NCBI RefSeq assembly: GCF_023701695.1
Contig: NZ_JAJOZC010000001.1
Coordinates: 3,595,894 to 3,659,893 of the forward strand
Reading direction: 5' to 3'
DNA length: 64,000 nucleotides
DNA from: Streptomyces sp. RKAG290
GTDB lineage: Bacteria > Actinomycetota > Actinomycetes > Streptomycetales > Streptomycetaceae
The notes below the pieces were generated by a model. That model had not been told where the DNA came from and did no database searches. It was given only the letters and a program-made list of their open reading frames with translations. Positions 8,435-15,462 of this stretch are shown one piece after another. Each line of letters begins with the position of its first letter. Positions within the stretch are counted from its first letter, which is position 1. The position numbers and the translations under genes were made by a program.

Positions 8435-9324
8435 GCCCCGGACGGTACGGGCAGTACCCGCTGGGCCCAGATCCGCGCCGCGACCGCGCACACCGCAAGG
8501 GCCAGGCCCGTGCCGAAGACGATCCACACCGTGGTGCGCAGGGATGCCGTCAGCGCGTCGTACACCGCGGCCGCCCCGTCCTTCTCGTTGCCCGGCACCT
8601 CGGCCAGCACCCGGTTGCGGGCGTACGCCAGCGCCCCGCGCAGCACCAGCGCGCCGATCGCGAAGCCGGCCCCGGCGACGGCGGTGGCGGAGAGCGCGGC
8701 CAGTGCGGAGCCCCGGCGGCCGGGCCCGCCGCGCACCCACGCCAGGACCACGGCCAGCAGTGCGAGGACCAGCGTGCCGACCGCCGGCCACACACCGGCT
8801 GCCCGCAGCCACCGGAAGCTCTGGCGCAGCTGGTCCGCACGGTCGGCGGAGATGATCTGGATGTCGGTGTGCTGGACCGGGATCTGGTCGGCGAACGGCA
8901 CCCCGTTGTCCACCAGGTTCTGTTTCACCTTGTCCGTCACCGGCGCCAGATCGATGGTGACGGACTCGCCGCTTTGACCGTCCAGCGCGGCGGTGACGGC
9001 CTCGTGAGCGGTGCGGTTGGCGGCGTTCCATGCGGCCTGGAAGGCATCGGTGGTGGTGAACGACTGCACCGCCTGGTGCAGGAAGTCGCGGACGGTGTCC
9101 TGGAGCGGGCCGACGTCGATCTGCTTCATCGCCTCGTCGGTGATCAGGTCGGCCACGGTGTTCCGCACGTCGGGGTCGGAGGCGAGCGGCGCCACCGCGG
9201 CGACGTAGCGGTCCGTGTCGTCGATCTCCAGATCGACCCAGGCGGAGAGCGCGCTCAGCGGCACCAGGACGGCGAGCAGCACCAGCAGTACCGCCGAGAG
9301 TGCCGTCGAGAAGTAGGTCCGCAC
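8431..9324 (-). CDS. hypothetical membrane protein
   Basis: 297 residues from the GTG at 9324 (VRTYFSTALSAVLLVLLAVL). There is one N-terminal membrane segment, an extracytoplasmic region of about 175 residues (DLEIDDTDRYVAAVAPLASD onward), then several hydrophobic segments near the C-terminus. The soluble part resembles actinobacterial membrane proteins of unknown function; no catalytic motif was recognised. A longer frame begins at 9471, but it lacks a good ribosome site and overlaps the divergent gene's leader. Coupled by a four-base overlap to the EEP protein. Confidence 0.75.
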   Translation of the reverse strand: MRTYFSTALSAVLLVLLAVLVPLSALSAWVDLEIDDTDRYVAAVAPLASDPDVRNTVADLITDEAMKQIDVGPLQDTVRDFLHQAVQSFTTTDAFQAAWNAANRTAHEAVTAALDGQSGESVTIDLAPVTDKVKQNLVDNGVPFADQIPVQHTDIQIISADRADQLRQSFRWLRAAGVWPAVGTLVLALLAVVLAWVRGGPGRRGSALAALSATAVAGAGFAIGALVLRGALAYARNRVLAEVPGNEKDGAAAVYDALTASLRTTVWIVFGTGLALAVCAVAARIWAQRVLPVPSGA

Positions 9325-9443
9325 CCCACCAGGGAATCCCGGATGGCAGCGGGGCGCCCGGGCCGTGAGCCATTCGAGTTGCCGGGCGGCGCGACCAGGT
9401 GTGCTCTGGAGGAAAGAGGGGGCGACGGAAGGAGCTCTCCGCC

Positions 9444-9842
9444 ATGGCCGCACACGCTTCGGTGCCGGCACGCGGAACGCGCGCGCGTGCCCAGCACCAC
9501 TCCGCCCTCAGCTGGGCCCTGCCCGTCACGCTCGGCGTGATCCTCGGCTGGTACGCGACGTCCATCGTCCGGGGCGGCGGCGTGCTCACCGGCACGCAGC
9601 TCGCCCTCGGACTCGTCTCCGGCGCCGTGCTCGCCGCGCTCTGCTTCGGCCTGGGCCGGATGCAGAAGAGCCTGCCGCACGAGCTCCGGGCGGCCGCCTA
9701 CGGTGCGCTGTTCGGCGGCTCGATCGGATTCCTGTACAGCCTGTCAGGCAAGAGCGTGCTCGCGGCATCGGTGCTGGGCCTGCTGACCGGGGCGGCCATG
9801 CTGCTCGCCGCGTACTACACCTTCCACACCCGGGAGAACTGA
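9444..9842 (+). CDS. hypothetical membrane protein
   Basis: 132 residues with four hydrophobic segments (ALPVTLGVILGWYATSIV, LALGLVSGAVLAALCFGL, AAAYGALFGGSIGFLYSL, SVLAASVLGLLTGAAMLLAA). The start ATG has GAAGGAG nine bases upstream. It has no recognised domain. It is followed by the MerR-PP2C gene 104 bases later, which has its own promoter. Confidence 0.75.
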   Translation: MAAHASVPARGTRARAQHHSALSWALPVTLGVILGWYATSIVRGGGVLTGTQLALGLVSGAVLAALCFGLGRMQKSLPHELRAAAYGALFGGSIGFLYSLSGKSVLAASVLGLLTGAAMLLAAYYTFHTREN

Positions 9843-9872
9843 GCGCCCCGCGCATCCCTCCGTGAGCGATCC

Positions 9873-9903
9873 TTGACCTTCTCCGCGGGGGAAGGCCAAG
9901 GAT
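9873..9903 (+). promoter_or_regulatory. MerR-type promoter/operator upstream of the MerR-PP2C gene
   Basis: A TTGACC -35 element (9873-9878) and a candidate -10 AAGGAT (9898-9903) are separated by 19 bases. The long spacer holds a dyad, CCTTC...GAAGG with inner TCC/GGG. An over-long spacer occupied by a dyad is the hallmark of promoters controlled by MerR-family regulators. The symmetry extends outward to 9868-9904 (GATCCTTG...CAAGGATC), so it could alternatively be a terminator for the preceding gene, but it lacks a T run. Autoregulation by the adjacent MerR protein is inferred. Confidence 0.6.
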
Positions 9904-9946
9904 CGGCGTGCCGGGCGAGTACCGCCCGGTATGAGGAGGCACGAGG

Positions 9947-11056
9947 GTGACGGACGACGGGCAGGGGCGGCCGCCCGCGGCGGAGCTGGTGACGATCGGG
10001 GCGTTCGCCCGGCTGTCCCGGCTGTCCGCCAAGGCGTTGCGCCGTTACGACGAGCTGGGCCTGCTGAAGCCCGTCCTGGTCGACCCGGTGAACGGCTACC
10101 GGTACTACGACCCGGCGCAGGCACGGACGGCGAGGCTGGTTGCCTGGCTCCGCCGGATCGGGATGCCGCTCGCCCGGATCACGGAGGTGATCGCGCTGGA
10201 CCCCGGCGCGGCCGCCGCTGCGATCCGGGTCTACTGGGCGCGGATCGAGGCCGAGACGGCGGCCCGGCGGGACCTCGCGGTCTTCCTCATCGACCAGCTG
10301 TCGACGGAGGAAGCAATGGCTCAGGTGGGAACACTCGGAATCCGGTACGCGGCGGGCACCGACATCGGTGCGGTGCGGGAGACCAACCAGGACGCGGTCT
10401 ACGCCGGGTCCCGGCTGCTCGCGGTGGCCGACGGGTTCGGTGAGGGCGGTGCGGGGGCGAGCGCGGCGGCGATCGACGCGCTCCGCAGGCCGCCGGCGCC
10501 GGGAGCGGCACCGGCCGCGGAGCTGCTGAACACCCTGCACGACGTGGCAGAGGAAGCGGCACGGGCGGTGCGGGACGCGCTCGCGGGGACCGGGGTGCCC
10601 GCCGAGTCGGGGACCACGCTGACCGCGATGGTGTGGACGGGCTCGCAGCTGGGTCTCGTGCACATCGGAGACTCGCGGGCGTATCTGCTGCGCGGGGGTG
10701 AGCTGTTCCGGATCACGCACGACCACAGCCTGGTCCAGTCGATGATCGACGACGGCTCGCTCACCGAGGAGGAGGCGTTCTCGCACCCGCAGCGGGCGAT
10801 GCTGCTCAAGGTGCTTTCGGGCGGCGATCCGCAGGGCTCAGGACCCGACCTGTGCGTGCGGGACGCGCTGCCCGGGGACCGCTATCTGCTCTGCTCGGAC
10901 GGTCTCTCGGCGGTCGTCGAGGGCACGGCGCTGGCCCGCGTGCTCGCCGCGGCGGACGGCCCCGGCACGGCCGTCCGGGAGCTCGTCGCGCTGGCCGGTG
11001 CGGCGGGCGCCCCCGACAACGTGGCCTGTGCGGTGGCGGACGTCGTGGCGCTGTGA
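9947..11056 (+). CDS. MerR-family regulator fused to a PP2C-type phosphatase domain
   Basis: 369 residues. Residues 13-80 form a MerR winged helix (LVTIGAFARLSRLSAKALRR, YDELGLLKP, NGYRYYDPAQ), then a coiled-coil dimerisation helix to about 122. Residues 130-369 are a PP2C phosphatase: RETNQDAVYAG, VADGFGEGG, IGDSRAYLLR, LLCSDGLS and APDNVACAV, so the metal-binding Asp residues of the family appear intact. The protein could sense a signal through phosphatase activity or use the domain as a sensor. The GTG start follows GAGGAGG. Its own upstream region carries a MerR-type operator. The fusion is visible in one uninterrupted frame. Confidence 0.88.
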   Translation: MTDDGQGRPPAAELVTIGAFARLSRLSAKALRRYDELGLLKPVLVDPVNGYRYYDPAQARTARLVAWLRRIGMPLARITEVIALDPGAAAAAIRVYWARIEAETAARRDLAVFLIDQLSTEEAMAQVGTLGIRYAAGTDIGAVRETNQDAVYAGSRLLAVADGFGEGGAGASAAAIDALRRPPAPGAAPAAELLNTLHDVAEEAARAVRDALAGTGVPAESGTTLTAMVWTGSQLGLVHIGDSRAYLLRGGELFRITHDHSLVQSMIDDGSLTEEEAFSHPQRAMLLKVLSGGDPQGSGPDLCVRDALPGDRYLLCSDGLSAVVEGTALARVLAAADGPGTAVRELVALAGAAGAPDNVACAVADVVAL

Positions 11057-11062
11057 CGGCAC

Positions 11063-11100
11063 GGGGCGGGCCCGCGCATCTTCTGCGCCGGGCCCGCCCC
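11063..11100. terminator. bidirectional terminator between convergent genes
   Basis: Perfect 12-base arms GGGGCGGGCCCG (11063-11074) and CGGGCCCGCCCC (11089-11100) with a 14-base intervening segment. It sits between the ends of the MerR-PP2C gene and the convergent universal stress protein gene. No T run is present, which is usual for Streptomyces. Confidence 0.75.
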
Positions 11101-11121
11101 GGTGCGCGGGGCCGGTGGACG

Positions 11122-11544
11122 TCAGGCGCGCACCACGGTCACCGGGCACGGTGCGTGCTGGGTGACGTGCAGGCTGACCGAGCCCAGCAGGGTGGCCTTG
11201 AAGCCGCTGATCCCGCGCGCGCCCACGACCAGCAGATTCGCGCCCTCGGCCCGGTCCAGCAGGGCCTGCGCCGGGTTGCCGATCACCACGACCTTGCTGA
11301 TCCCGGCGGCGGCCACGGCGCCGAGGGCCTCTTCGAGTGCCTCGGTGAGCGACACGGTGGCCACGGCCTGCGGGTCGAAGTCCTCCGGCATGCCCGGCAT
11401 CATGGACGCCCAGCTGGTCGAGGGGTACTCCCAGCTGTTGACGGCCTCCACCGTGTCACCGGTCAGCTCCGCCTGGCGTACGGCCCAGTGCAGCGCCTTG
11501 ATCGACGACTCGGAGCCGTCAACGCCCACCACGATCCTGCCCAT
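11122..11544 (-). CDS. universal stress protein, UspA family
   Basis: 140 residues forming a single Usp domain. It begins MGRIVVGVDGSESSIKALHW and contains the ATP-binding glycine pattern VVGARGISGFKATLLGSVS. These proteins bind ATP and accumulate under stress or anoxia; many Streptomyces have several copies. It has no close same-strand partner, and the next upstream gene (flavin reductase) is over 100 bases away. Confidence 0.92.
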   Translation of the reverse strand: MGRIVVGVDGSESSIKALHWAVRQAELTGDTVEAVNSWEYPSTSWASMMPGMPEDFDPQAVATVSLTEALEEALGAVAAAGISKVVVIGNPAQALLDRAEGANLLVVGARGISGFKATLLGSVSLHVTQHAPCPVTVVRA

Positions 11545-11662
11545 CTCTGCCTCCAGCTCGTTCGGCCCGGTTACGCAGGTGCGCCGCGCGGACTCCCGCG
11601 CCGCGCACCTTCCGGAACAACTCTAGTCAAACCGGGTCAAACCACAGCCCGTCCGCGGCTGG

Positions 11663-12316
11663 TCACGCCCGCCGGAGTCCGGCCAGTTGCTGCTCGAAGG
11701 GGACCACCTCGTCGTCGAGTCCGAGGGCCCTGGACGCTCCGGAGACGGCCCGGCCGCCCGTGATCGCACTCGCGAGCTCGCCGCCCGCGCGCCGGATGCG
11801 GGCCGGCAGGCCCTCGGTGTACTCGTCGCCGGACGAGCCCCAGTCCTCCGACGCCGCGTACACCGAGGTCGGCAGCGTCACGGCCCGCAGGTAGGCGAAG
11901 AGCGGACGCATGGCGTGCTCCAGCACCAGCGAGTGGCGGGCGGTGCCGCCGGTGGCCGCGACGAGGACGGGCTTGCCGGTCAGCGCGGTGTTCTCGACGA
12001 GGTCGAAGAACGACTTGAACAGTCCGCTGTACGAGGCGGTGAAGACCGGGCTGACGGCGATCAGCCCGTCCGACCCCGTCACCGCGCCGATCGCCTCCTC
12101 CAGGGTGGCCGACGGGAATCCGGTCACCAGGTGGCCCGCGATGTCGACGGCCAGGTCGCGCAGCTCGATCACCCGGACCTCGACCGGGCGGTCCTGCTCC
12201 GCGTCCAGCCGCTCCCGGGCGGCCGCGGCCAGCCGGTCGGCCAGCAGCCTGGTCGACGAGGGGCTGCTCAGCCCGGCCGAGACGGCGACGATCCTCAGCG
12301 GTTCGGTGGCGAACAC
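11663..12316 (-). CDS. NADPH-dependent FMN reductase (CE1759-like)
   Basis: 217 residues of flavodoxin-like fold. It begins at a GTG (VFATEPLRIVAVSAGLSSPS) with the phosphate-binding loop SAGLSSPSSTR, and has the SPVFTASYSGLFKSFFDLV segment typical of NADPH:FMN reductases. It probably supplies reduced flavin to the luciferase-like monooxygenase encoded four bases upstream; these two families commonly occur as a pair in actinobacteria. The substrate of the pair is unknown. Confidence 0.9.
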   Translation of the reverse strand: MFATEPLRIVAVSAGLSSPSSTRLLADRLAAAARERLDAEQDRPVEVRVIELRDLAVDIAGHLVTGFPSATLEEAIGAVTGSDGLIAVSPVFTASYSGLFKSFFDLVENTALTGKPVLVAATGGTARHSLVLEHAMRPLFAYLRAVTLPTSVYAASEDWGSSGDEYTEGLPARIRRAGGELASAITGGRAVSGASRALGLDDEVVPFEQQLAGLRRA

Positions 12317-12320
12317 GGCG

Positions 12321-13415
12321 TCAGCTCTCCTTCGTTGCGGTGGTGGCGGCCGCGGCGACGGCCGGGTGGAGGGGTGCGGAGTCCGGTACGCCGGCCGGAC
12401 GCAGGGTGGCGAACTCCTTCCGCAGCACCGGGACGACCTCCTCGCCGAGGATGTCGAGCTGCTCCAGGACCGTCTTCAGCGGGAGCCCCGCGTGGTCCAT
12501 CAGGAACAGCTGGCGCTGGTAGTCGCCGACGGCGTCCCGGAAGGACAGCGTCCGCTCGATGACCTCCTGCGGGGAGCCGACGGTCAGCGGCGTCTGCTGC
12601 GTGAACTCCTCCATCGACGGACCGTGTCCGTAGACCGGTGCGTTGTCGAAATACGGGCGGAACTCCCGTACGGCGTCCTGGGAGTTCTTCCGCATGAACA
12701 CCTGGCCGCCGAGGCCGACGATGGCCTGTTCGGCGGTGCCGTGCCCGTAGTGCGCGTACCGCTGCCGGTAGAGGCTCACCATCTTCCTGGTGTGCTCGAT
12801 GGGCCAGAAGATGTTGTTGTGGAAGAAGCCGTCGCCGTAGTACGCGGCCTGCTCGGCGATCTCCGGGGAGCGGATCGAGCCGTGCCAGACGAACGGCGGC
12901 ACGCCGTCCAGCGGGCGCGGGGTCGCGGTGAAGGACTGCAGCGGCGTACGGAACTTCCCCTCCCAGTCCACGACCTCCTCGCGCCACAGCCTGTGCAGCA
13001 GGGCGTAGTTCTCGACGGCGAGCGGCATGCCCTGGCGGATGTCCTTGCCGAACCAGGGGTAGACCGGACCGGTGTTGCCGCGGCCCATCATCAGGTCGAC
13101 GCGGCCGTCGGCGAGGTGCTGGAGCGTGGCGTAGTCCTCGGCGATCTTCACCGGGTCGTTGGTGGTGATCAGGGTGGTCGAGGTGGACAGGATGATGCGG
13201 TCGGTGCGGGCGGCGATGTAGCCGAGCGTGGTGGTCGGCGAGGACGGGACGAACGGCGGGTTGTGGTGCTCGCCGGTCGCGAACACGTCGAGGCCGACCT
13301 CTTCGGCCTTCCGCGCGATGGCGACGGTGGCCTTGATCCGCTCGTGCTCGCTCGGTGTCGTGCCGGTCGTCGGGTCGGTGGTGACGTCTCCGACGGTGAA
13401 GATCCCGAACTGCAT
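12321..13415 (-). CDS. LLM-class flavin-dependent monooxygenase (CE1758-like)
   Basis: 364 residues, a luciferase-like TIM barrel. Visible signatures are MQFGIFTVGDVTTDPTTG at the start, ATGEHHNPPF, RTDRIILSTSTTLITTNDPV and DLMMGRGNTGPVYPWFGKD. It uses reduced FMN and oxygen, presumably delivered by the flavin reductase four bases downstream. A palindromic and direct-repeat site lies just upstream (13436-13462) and may control the two-gene operon. The substrate is unknown. Confidence 0.92.
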   Translation of the reverse strand: MQFGIFTVGDVTTDPTTGTTPSEHERIKATVAIARKAEEVGLDVFATGEHHNPPFVPSSPTTTLGYIAARTDRIILSTSTTLITTNDPVKIAEDYATLQHLADGRVDLMMGRGNTGPVYPWFGKDIRQGMPLAVENYALLHRLWREEVVDWEGKFRTPLQSFTATPRPLDGVPPFVWHGSIRSPEIAEQAAYYGDGFFHNNIFWPIEHTRKMVSLYRQRYAHYGHGTAEQAIVGLGGQVFMRKNSQDAVREFRPYFDNAPVYGHGPSMEEFTQQTPLTVGSPQEVIERTLSFRDAVGDYQRQLFLMDHAGLPLKTVLEQLDILGEEVVPVLRKEFATLRPAGVPDSAPLHPAVAAAATTATKES

Positions 13416-13435
13416 GGCGCCCGCCTCCAGAGTGC

Positions 13436-13462
13436 TTCAACGGTAATGGTTGAACGTTGAAC
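13436..13462 (-). promoter_or_regulatory. putative operator of the monooxygenase/flavin reductase operon
   Basis: TTCAAC (13436-13441) and GTTGAA (13449-13454) form an inverted repeat with a 7-base spacer. GTTGAAC is also directly repeated at 13449-13455 and 13456-13462. The site lies 21 bases upstream of the monooxygenase start, where a repressor would overlap the promoter. The cognate regulator is not adjacent. Confidence 0.55.
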
Positions 13463-13567
13463 TATATGAACACACCCTACAACCGAGCACCCTGCTGTCC
13501 TATTCCGCCGTCGCGAGGAACCGGGCGGGGAGTGGTCCACCCCGCTCGGTTCGAAGGCCGGCGTTCC

Positions 13568-13879
13568 CTACGGGGTGACGATCGGGAACGAGGTGTCGGC
13601 CTCGGCCAGCAGTGAGAACAGGGTGGCGAGCACCTGTGGATCGCCCTCGGTCGCGATCCCGTCGAGCCCGCGCCCGGCGAACACGCCGAGCAGCTGCGGC
13701 CTGGTCAGCGTGAGGGACAGGCTCGCCGGGGTCCGGGCCGGGGCGGCGTCCTCGGTGGCGCGCTGGGTCGGCGCCCCGTTGTGCAGGGTGAGGCGGTGGC
13801 GGGTGTGCTTGTTGGTGAGGACCAGGTCGATGACCAGGTCCTGGTCCCAGGCGCGCGGCCCGTCGACCCCCCAGTCGGG
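13568..13879 (-). pseudogene. C-terminal remnant of an alkylsulfatase
   Basis: An open frame of 104 codons without a start is bounded upstream by an in-frame TAA (13880-13882). It reads PDWGVDGPRAWDQDLVIDLV, then LTNKHTRHRLTLHNGAP, LSLTLTRPQLLGVFAGRG, EGDPQVLATLFSLLAEAD and a terminal FPIVTP. This is the SCP2-like C-terminal domain of linear primary alkylsulfatases (SdsA/BDS1 type). The metallo-beta-lactamase catalytic domain and dimerisation domain are absent, and the PadR gene begins within 50 bases. It is a truncated relic. Confidence 0.75.
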
Positions 13880-13928
13880 TTACTTGCGCACTTCATCACT
13901 CTTGTCCGGACGGCCGCGCCCACCGCGC

Positions 13929-14474
13929 TCACTCCCGGCCGGCGGCCTCGGCGGCTCGGGCCGCCTCGATCTCGTGCTCCGCCCACTCGCTCCACTCCGC
14001 CTGCATCTGCATGAACCGCTTGCCCCACTCCAGGGTGAGCCGGCCGTAGACGGACAGGTCGCTGTCGTCCCAGTCGGTGGCACTGTCCGTGGACTGGAAC
14101 TCGGCGTGCCGGGCGCGGGCGAACTCCGTTCGCCTGTGCAGGAACTCGCGGGCCTCCTCCCATTCGACCGCGCCGAGCAGGAAGACCCGCAGCAGGATGT
14201 CGTTGCGGCGGTAGCCGTTCGGGGTGACCACCAGGAGCCACTCGCGCAGTTCGGCGCGGCCCGCCTCGGTGAGCTCGTACGTCTTGCGGCCGCGCGGGCC
14301 CTCGGACGCGACCCGGGTCAGGCCTGCGGCGTCGAGCTTGGTCAGCTCCGTGTAGATCTGGCTCTGGGTGGCGGGCCAGACGTGCGCGAGTGACGTACGG
14401 AAGGTGCCCAGCAGGTCGTAGCCGCTGGCCGGTCCTTCCGCGAGCAGGCCGAGGAGTGCGTGTCGAAGGCTCAT
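13929..14474 (-). CDS. PadR-family transcriptional regulator
   Basis: 181 residues. Residues 1-85 are the PadR winged helix (MSLRHALLGLLAEGPASGYD, QSQIYTELTKLDAAGLTRV, RGRKTYELTEAGRAELREWL), followed by a C-terminal helical dimerisation domain (Vir_C class). PadR proteins usually repress a neighbouring transporter or membrane-protein gene. A membrane protein is encoded divergently, and two TGACATGTC palindromes lie between the genes. Confidence 0.93.
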   Translation of the reverse strand: MSLRHALLGLLAEGPASGYDLLGTFRTSLAHVWPATQSQIYTELTKLDAAGLTRVASEGPRGRKTYELTEAGRAELREWLLVVTPNGYRRNDILLRVFLLGAVEWEEAREFLHRRTEFARARHAEFQSTDSATDWDDSDLSVYGRLTLEWGKRFMQMQAEWSEWAEHEIEAARAAEAAGRE

Positions 14475-14489
14475 GGGGATTACTTTACC

Positions 14490-14544
14490 TCCGACATTCC
14501 ACTATTGACATGTCGGACGCGCACCTTCTATGTTTGACATGTCA
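14490..14544. promoter_or_regulatory. PadR operator region with two palindromes
   Basis: TCCGACAT (14490-14497) and ATGTCGGA (14510-14517) are perfect inverted arms. TGACATGTCG (14506-14515) and the perfect palindrome TGACATGTCA (14535-14544) repeat 29 bases apart, close to three helical turns. The region lies between padR and the divergent membrane gene. It is also notably less GC-rich than its surroundings. Confidence 0.65.
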
Positions 14545-14622
14545 GTCCAGGAACGTGAGGCGGCCGGTCACCGGCACTCCGCACGAACCGGCACTCGTCC
14601 GTATGCAACAGGGGGACTTCTC

Positions 14623-15204
14623 ATGGCGTACCTGCGCAGCTTTCTTCCGTGGATCGCAGTCAGCGTGCTCGTCGGCACCATCGACATCAGGTACGCCCTG
14701 CTGGCCGGGCTGGTGCTCGCCCTCGCCCTGATCGTGGTGCAGCGGCGGGCGGGCAGCGACTGGGCAGCACTCGTCATCGAGACCGGCGCGGCCCTCTACT
14801 TCGCAGTGTGCACCGCCGCCGCCTTCGCCGCACCGGATTCCGACCTCGTGACGGACTACTCCTCGGCCGGGTCGTCCCTGTGGCTGGCCCTGCTGGCCTG
14901 GGGGTCGCTCGCCATCGGCAAGCCGTTCACGATGGGGATCGCGCGGACCACGGTCGCGGCCGAGCACTGGGACAGCCCGCTGTTCCGCCGGGTCAACACC
15001 GTCATCACCGCGGTCTGGGCCGTCGCCTTCACCGTCGGCGGCGCCGGCTCGGCGTGGCTGCACCACGCGCAGCCGGACAACAGCACCGCCCGCACCGTCC
15101 TGACCGTCGTCTGCATCGCCGTGCCGATCCTGTTCACCGTGCGCTACCCGGAGATCGCCCGCGCCCGGTTCGTCGCCGCCGCGCCGGCGCGCACGGCAGA
15201 GTGA
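14623..15204 (+). CDS. hypothetical membrane protein, probable PadR target
   Basis: 193 residues with about six hydrophobic segments (LRSFLPWIAVSVLVGTI, ALLAGLVLALALIVV, AALYFAVCTAAAFAA, LWLALLAWGSLAIG, VITAVWAVAFTVGGAG, TVLTVVCIAVPILFTV). The start ATG is preceded by AGGGGGA. It has no catalytic motif. It is divergent from padR with shared operator-like palindromes between them, which suggests PadR control. The longer frame from 14530 would run through the second operator and is less likely. Confidence 0.75.
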   Translation: MAYLRSFLPWIAVSVLVGTIDIRYALLAGLVLALALIVVQRRAGSDWAALVIETGAALYFAVCTAAAFAAPDSDLVTDYSSAGSSLWLALLAWGSLAIGKPFTMGIARTTVAAEHWDSPLFRRVNTVITAVWAVAFTVGGAGSAWLHHAQPDNSTARTVLTVVCIAVPILFTVRYPEIARARFVAAAPARTAE

Positions 15205-15268
15205 CCGCCAGGGTCTCCCGTCCGAATCACGCAGCGCTGATCCGGGCGAAAGACCCTAGACTCTGCGC

Positions 15269-15310
15269 ATGACCTCCGTACCGTGCCGGAACTGGTGGCG
15301 CTCCTCCTAG
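15269..15310 (+). CDS. Trp leader peptide of the trpS attenuator
   Basis: Thirteen codons, MTSVPCRNWWRSS, ending in TAG, with tandem Trp codons at residues 9-10. A -10-like TAGACT at 15257-15262 would place the transcript start at or next to the ATG, so the leader is probably translated leaderless. Ribosome stalling at the Trp codons would control the downstream hairpins and trpS expression. This is too short for routine gene finding. Confidence 0.85.
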   Translation: MTSVPCRNWWRSS

Positions 15311-15367
15311 GAGCGGCCACCTCTTCTGCGCGGGACCAGGGCCGTTCGACATGGACGGCCCTTTTTC
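15293..15367 (+). promoter_or_regulatory. trpS transcription attenuator
   Basis: Segment 1 (15295-15305, GGTGGCGCTCC) pairs with segment 2 (15309-15320, AGGAGCGGCCAC), covering the Trp codons and stop. Segment 2 (GAGCGGCC, 15311-15318) can instead pair over eight positions, with one G-U, with segment 3 (GGCCGTTC, 15340-15347). Segment 3 overlaps the left arm of the terminator (15338-15345). Ribosomes stalled on the tandem Trp codons would free segment 2 to form the antiterminator. All pairings are read directly from the sequence; the mechanism follows classical trp attenuation. Confidence 0.85.
15338..15367 (+). terminator. intrinsic terminator of the trpS leader
   Basis: AGGGCCGT (15338-15345) and ACGGCCCT (15355-15362) form a perfect eight-base stem with a nine-base loop, followed by a run of five T. 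It lies 96 bases before the trpS start and is the terminator form of the attenuator. Confidence 0.9.
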
Positions 15368-15462
15368 TCTGCCCTCTTCCGGTACGGGTCCGGCTTCCGG
15401 TACGTGTTCCGGGCCCGGCGGGCCGTCCTCCACGCACACACCGACGCGAGGAGAGACCACTC

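Noticed and set aside
9868..9904. Terminator of the small membrane protein gene
   Set aside because: The dyad could form a hairpin, but it lacks a T run and is placed exactly in the spacer of a TTGACC promoter before a MerR gene, so the operator reading is favoured.
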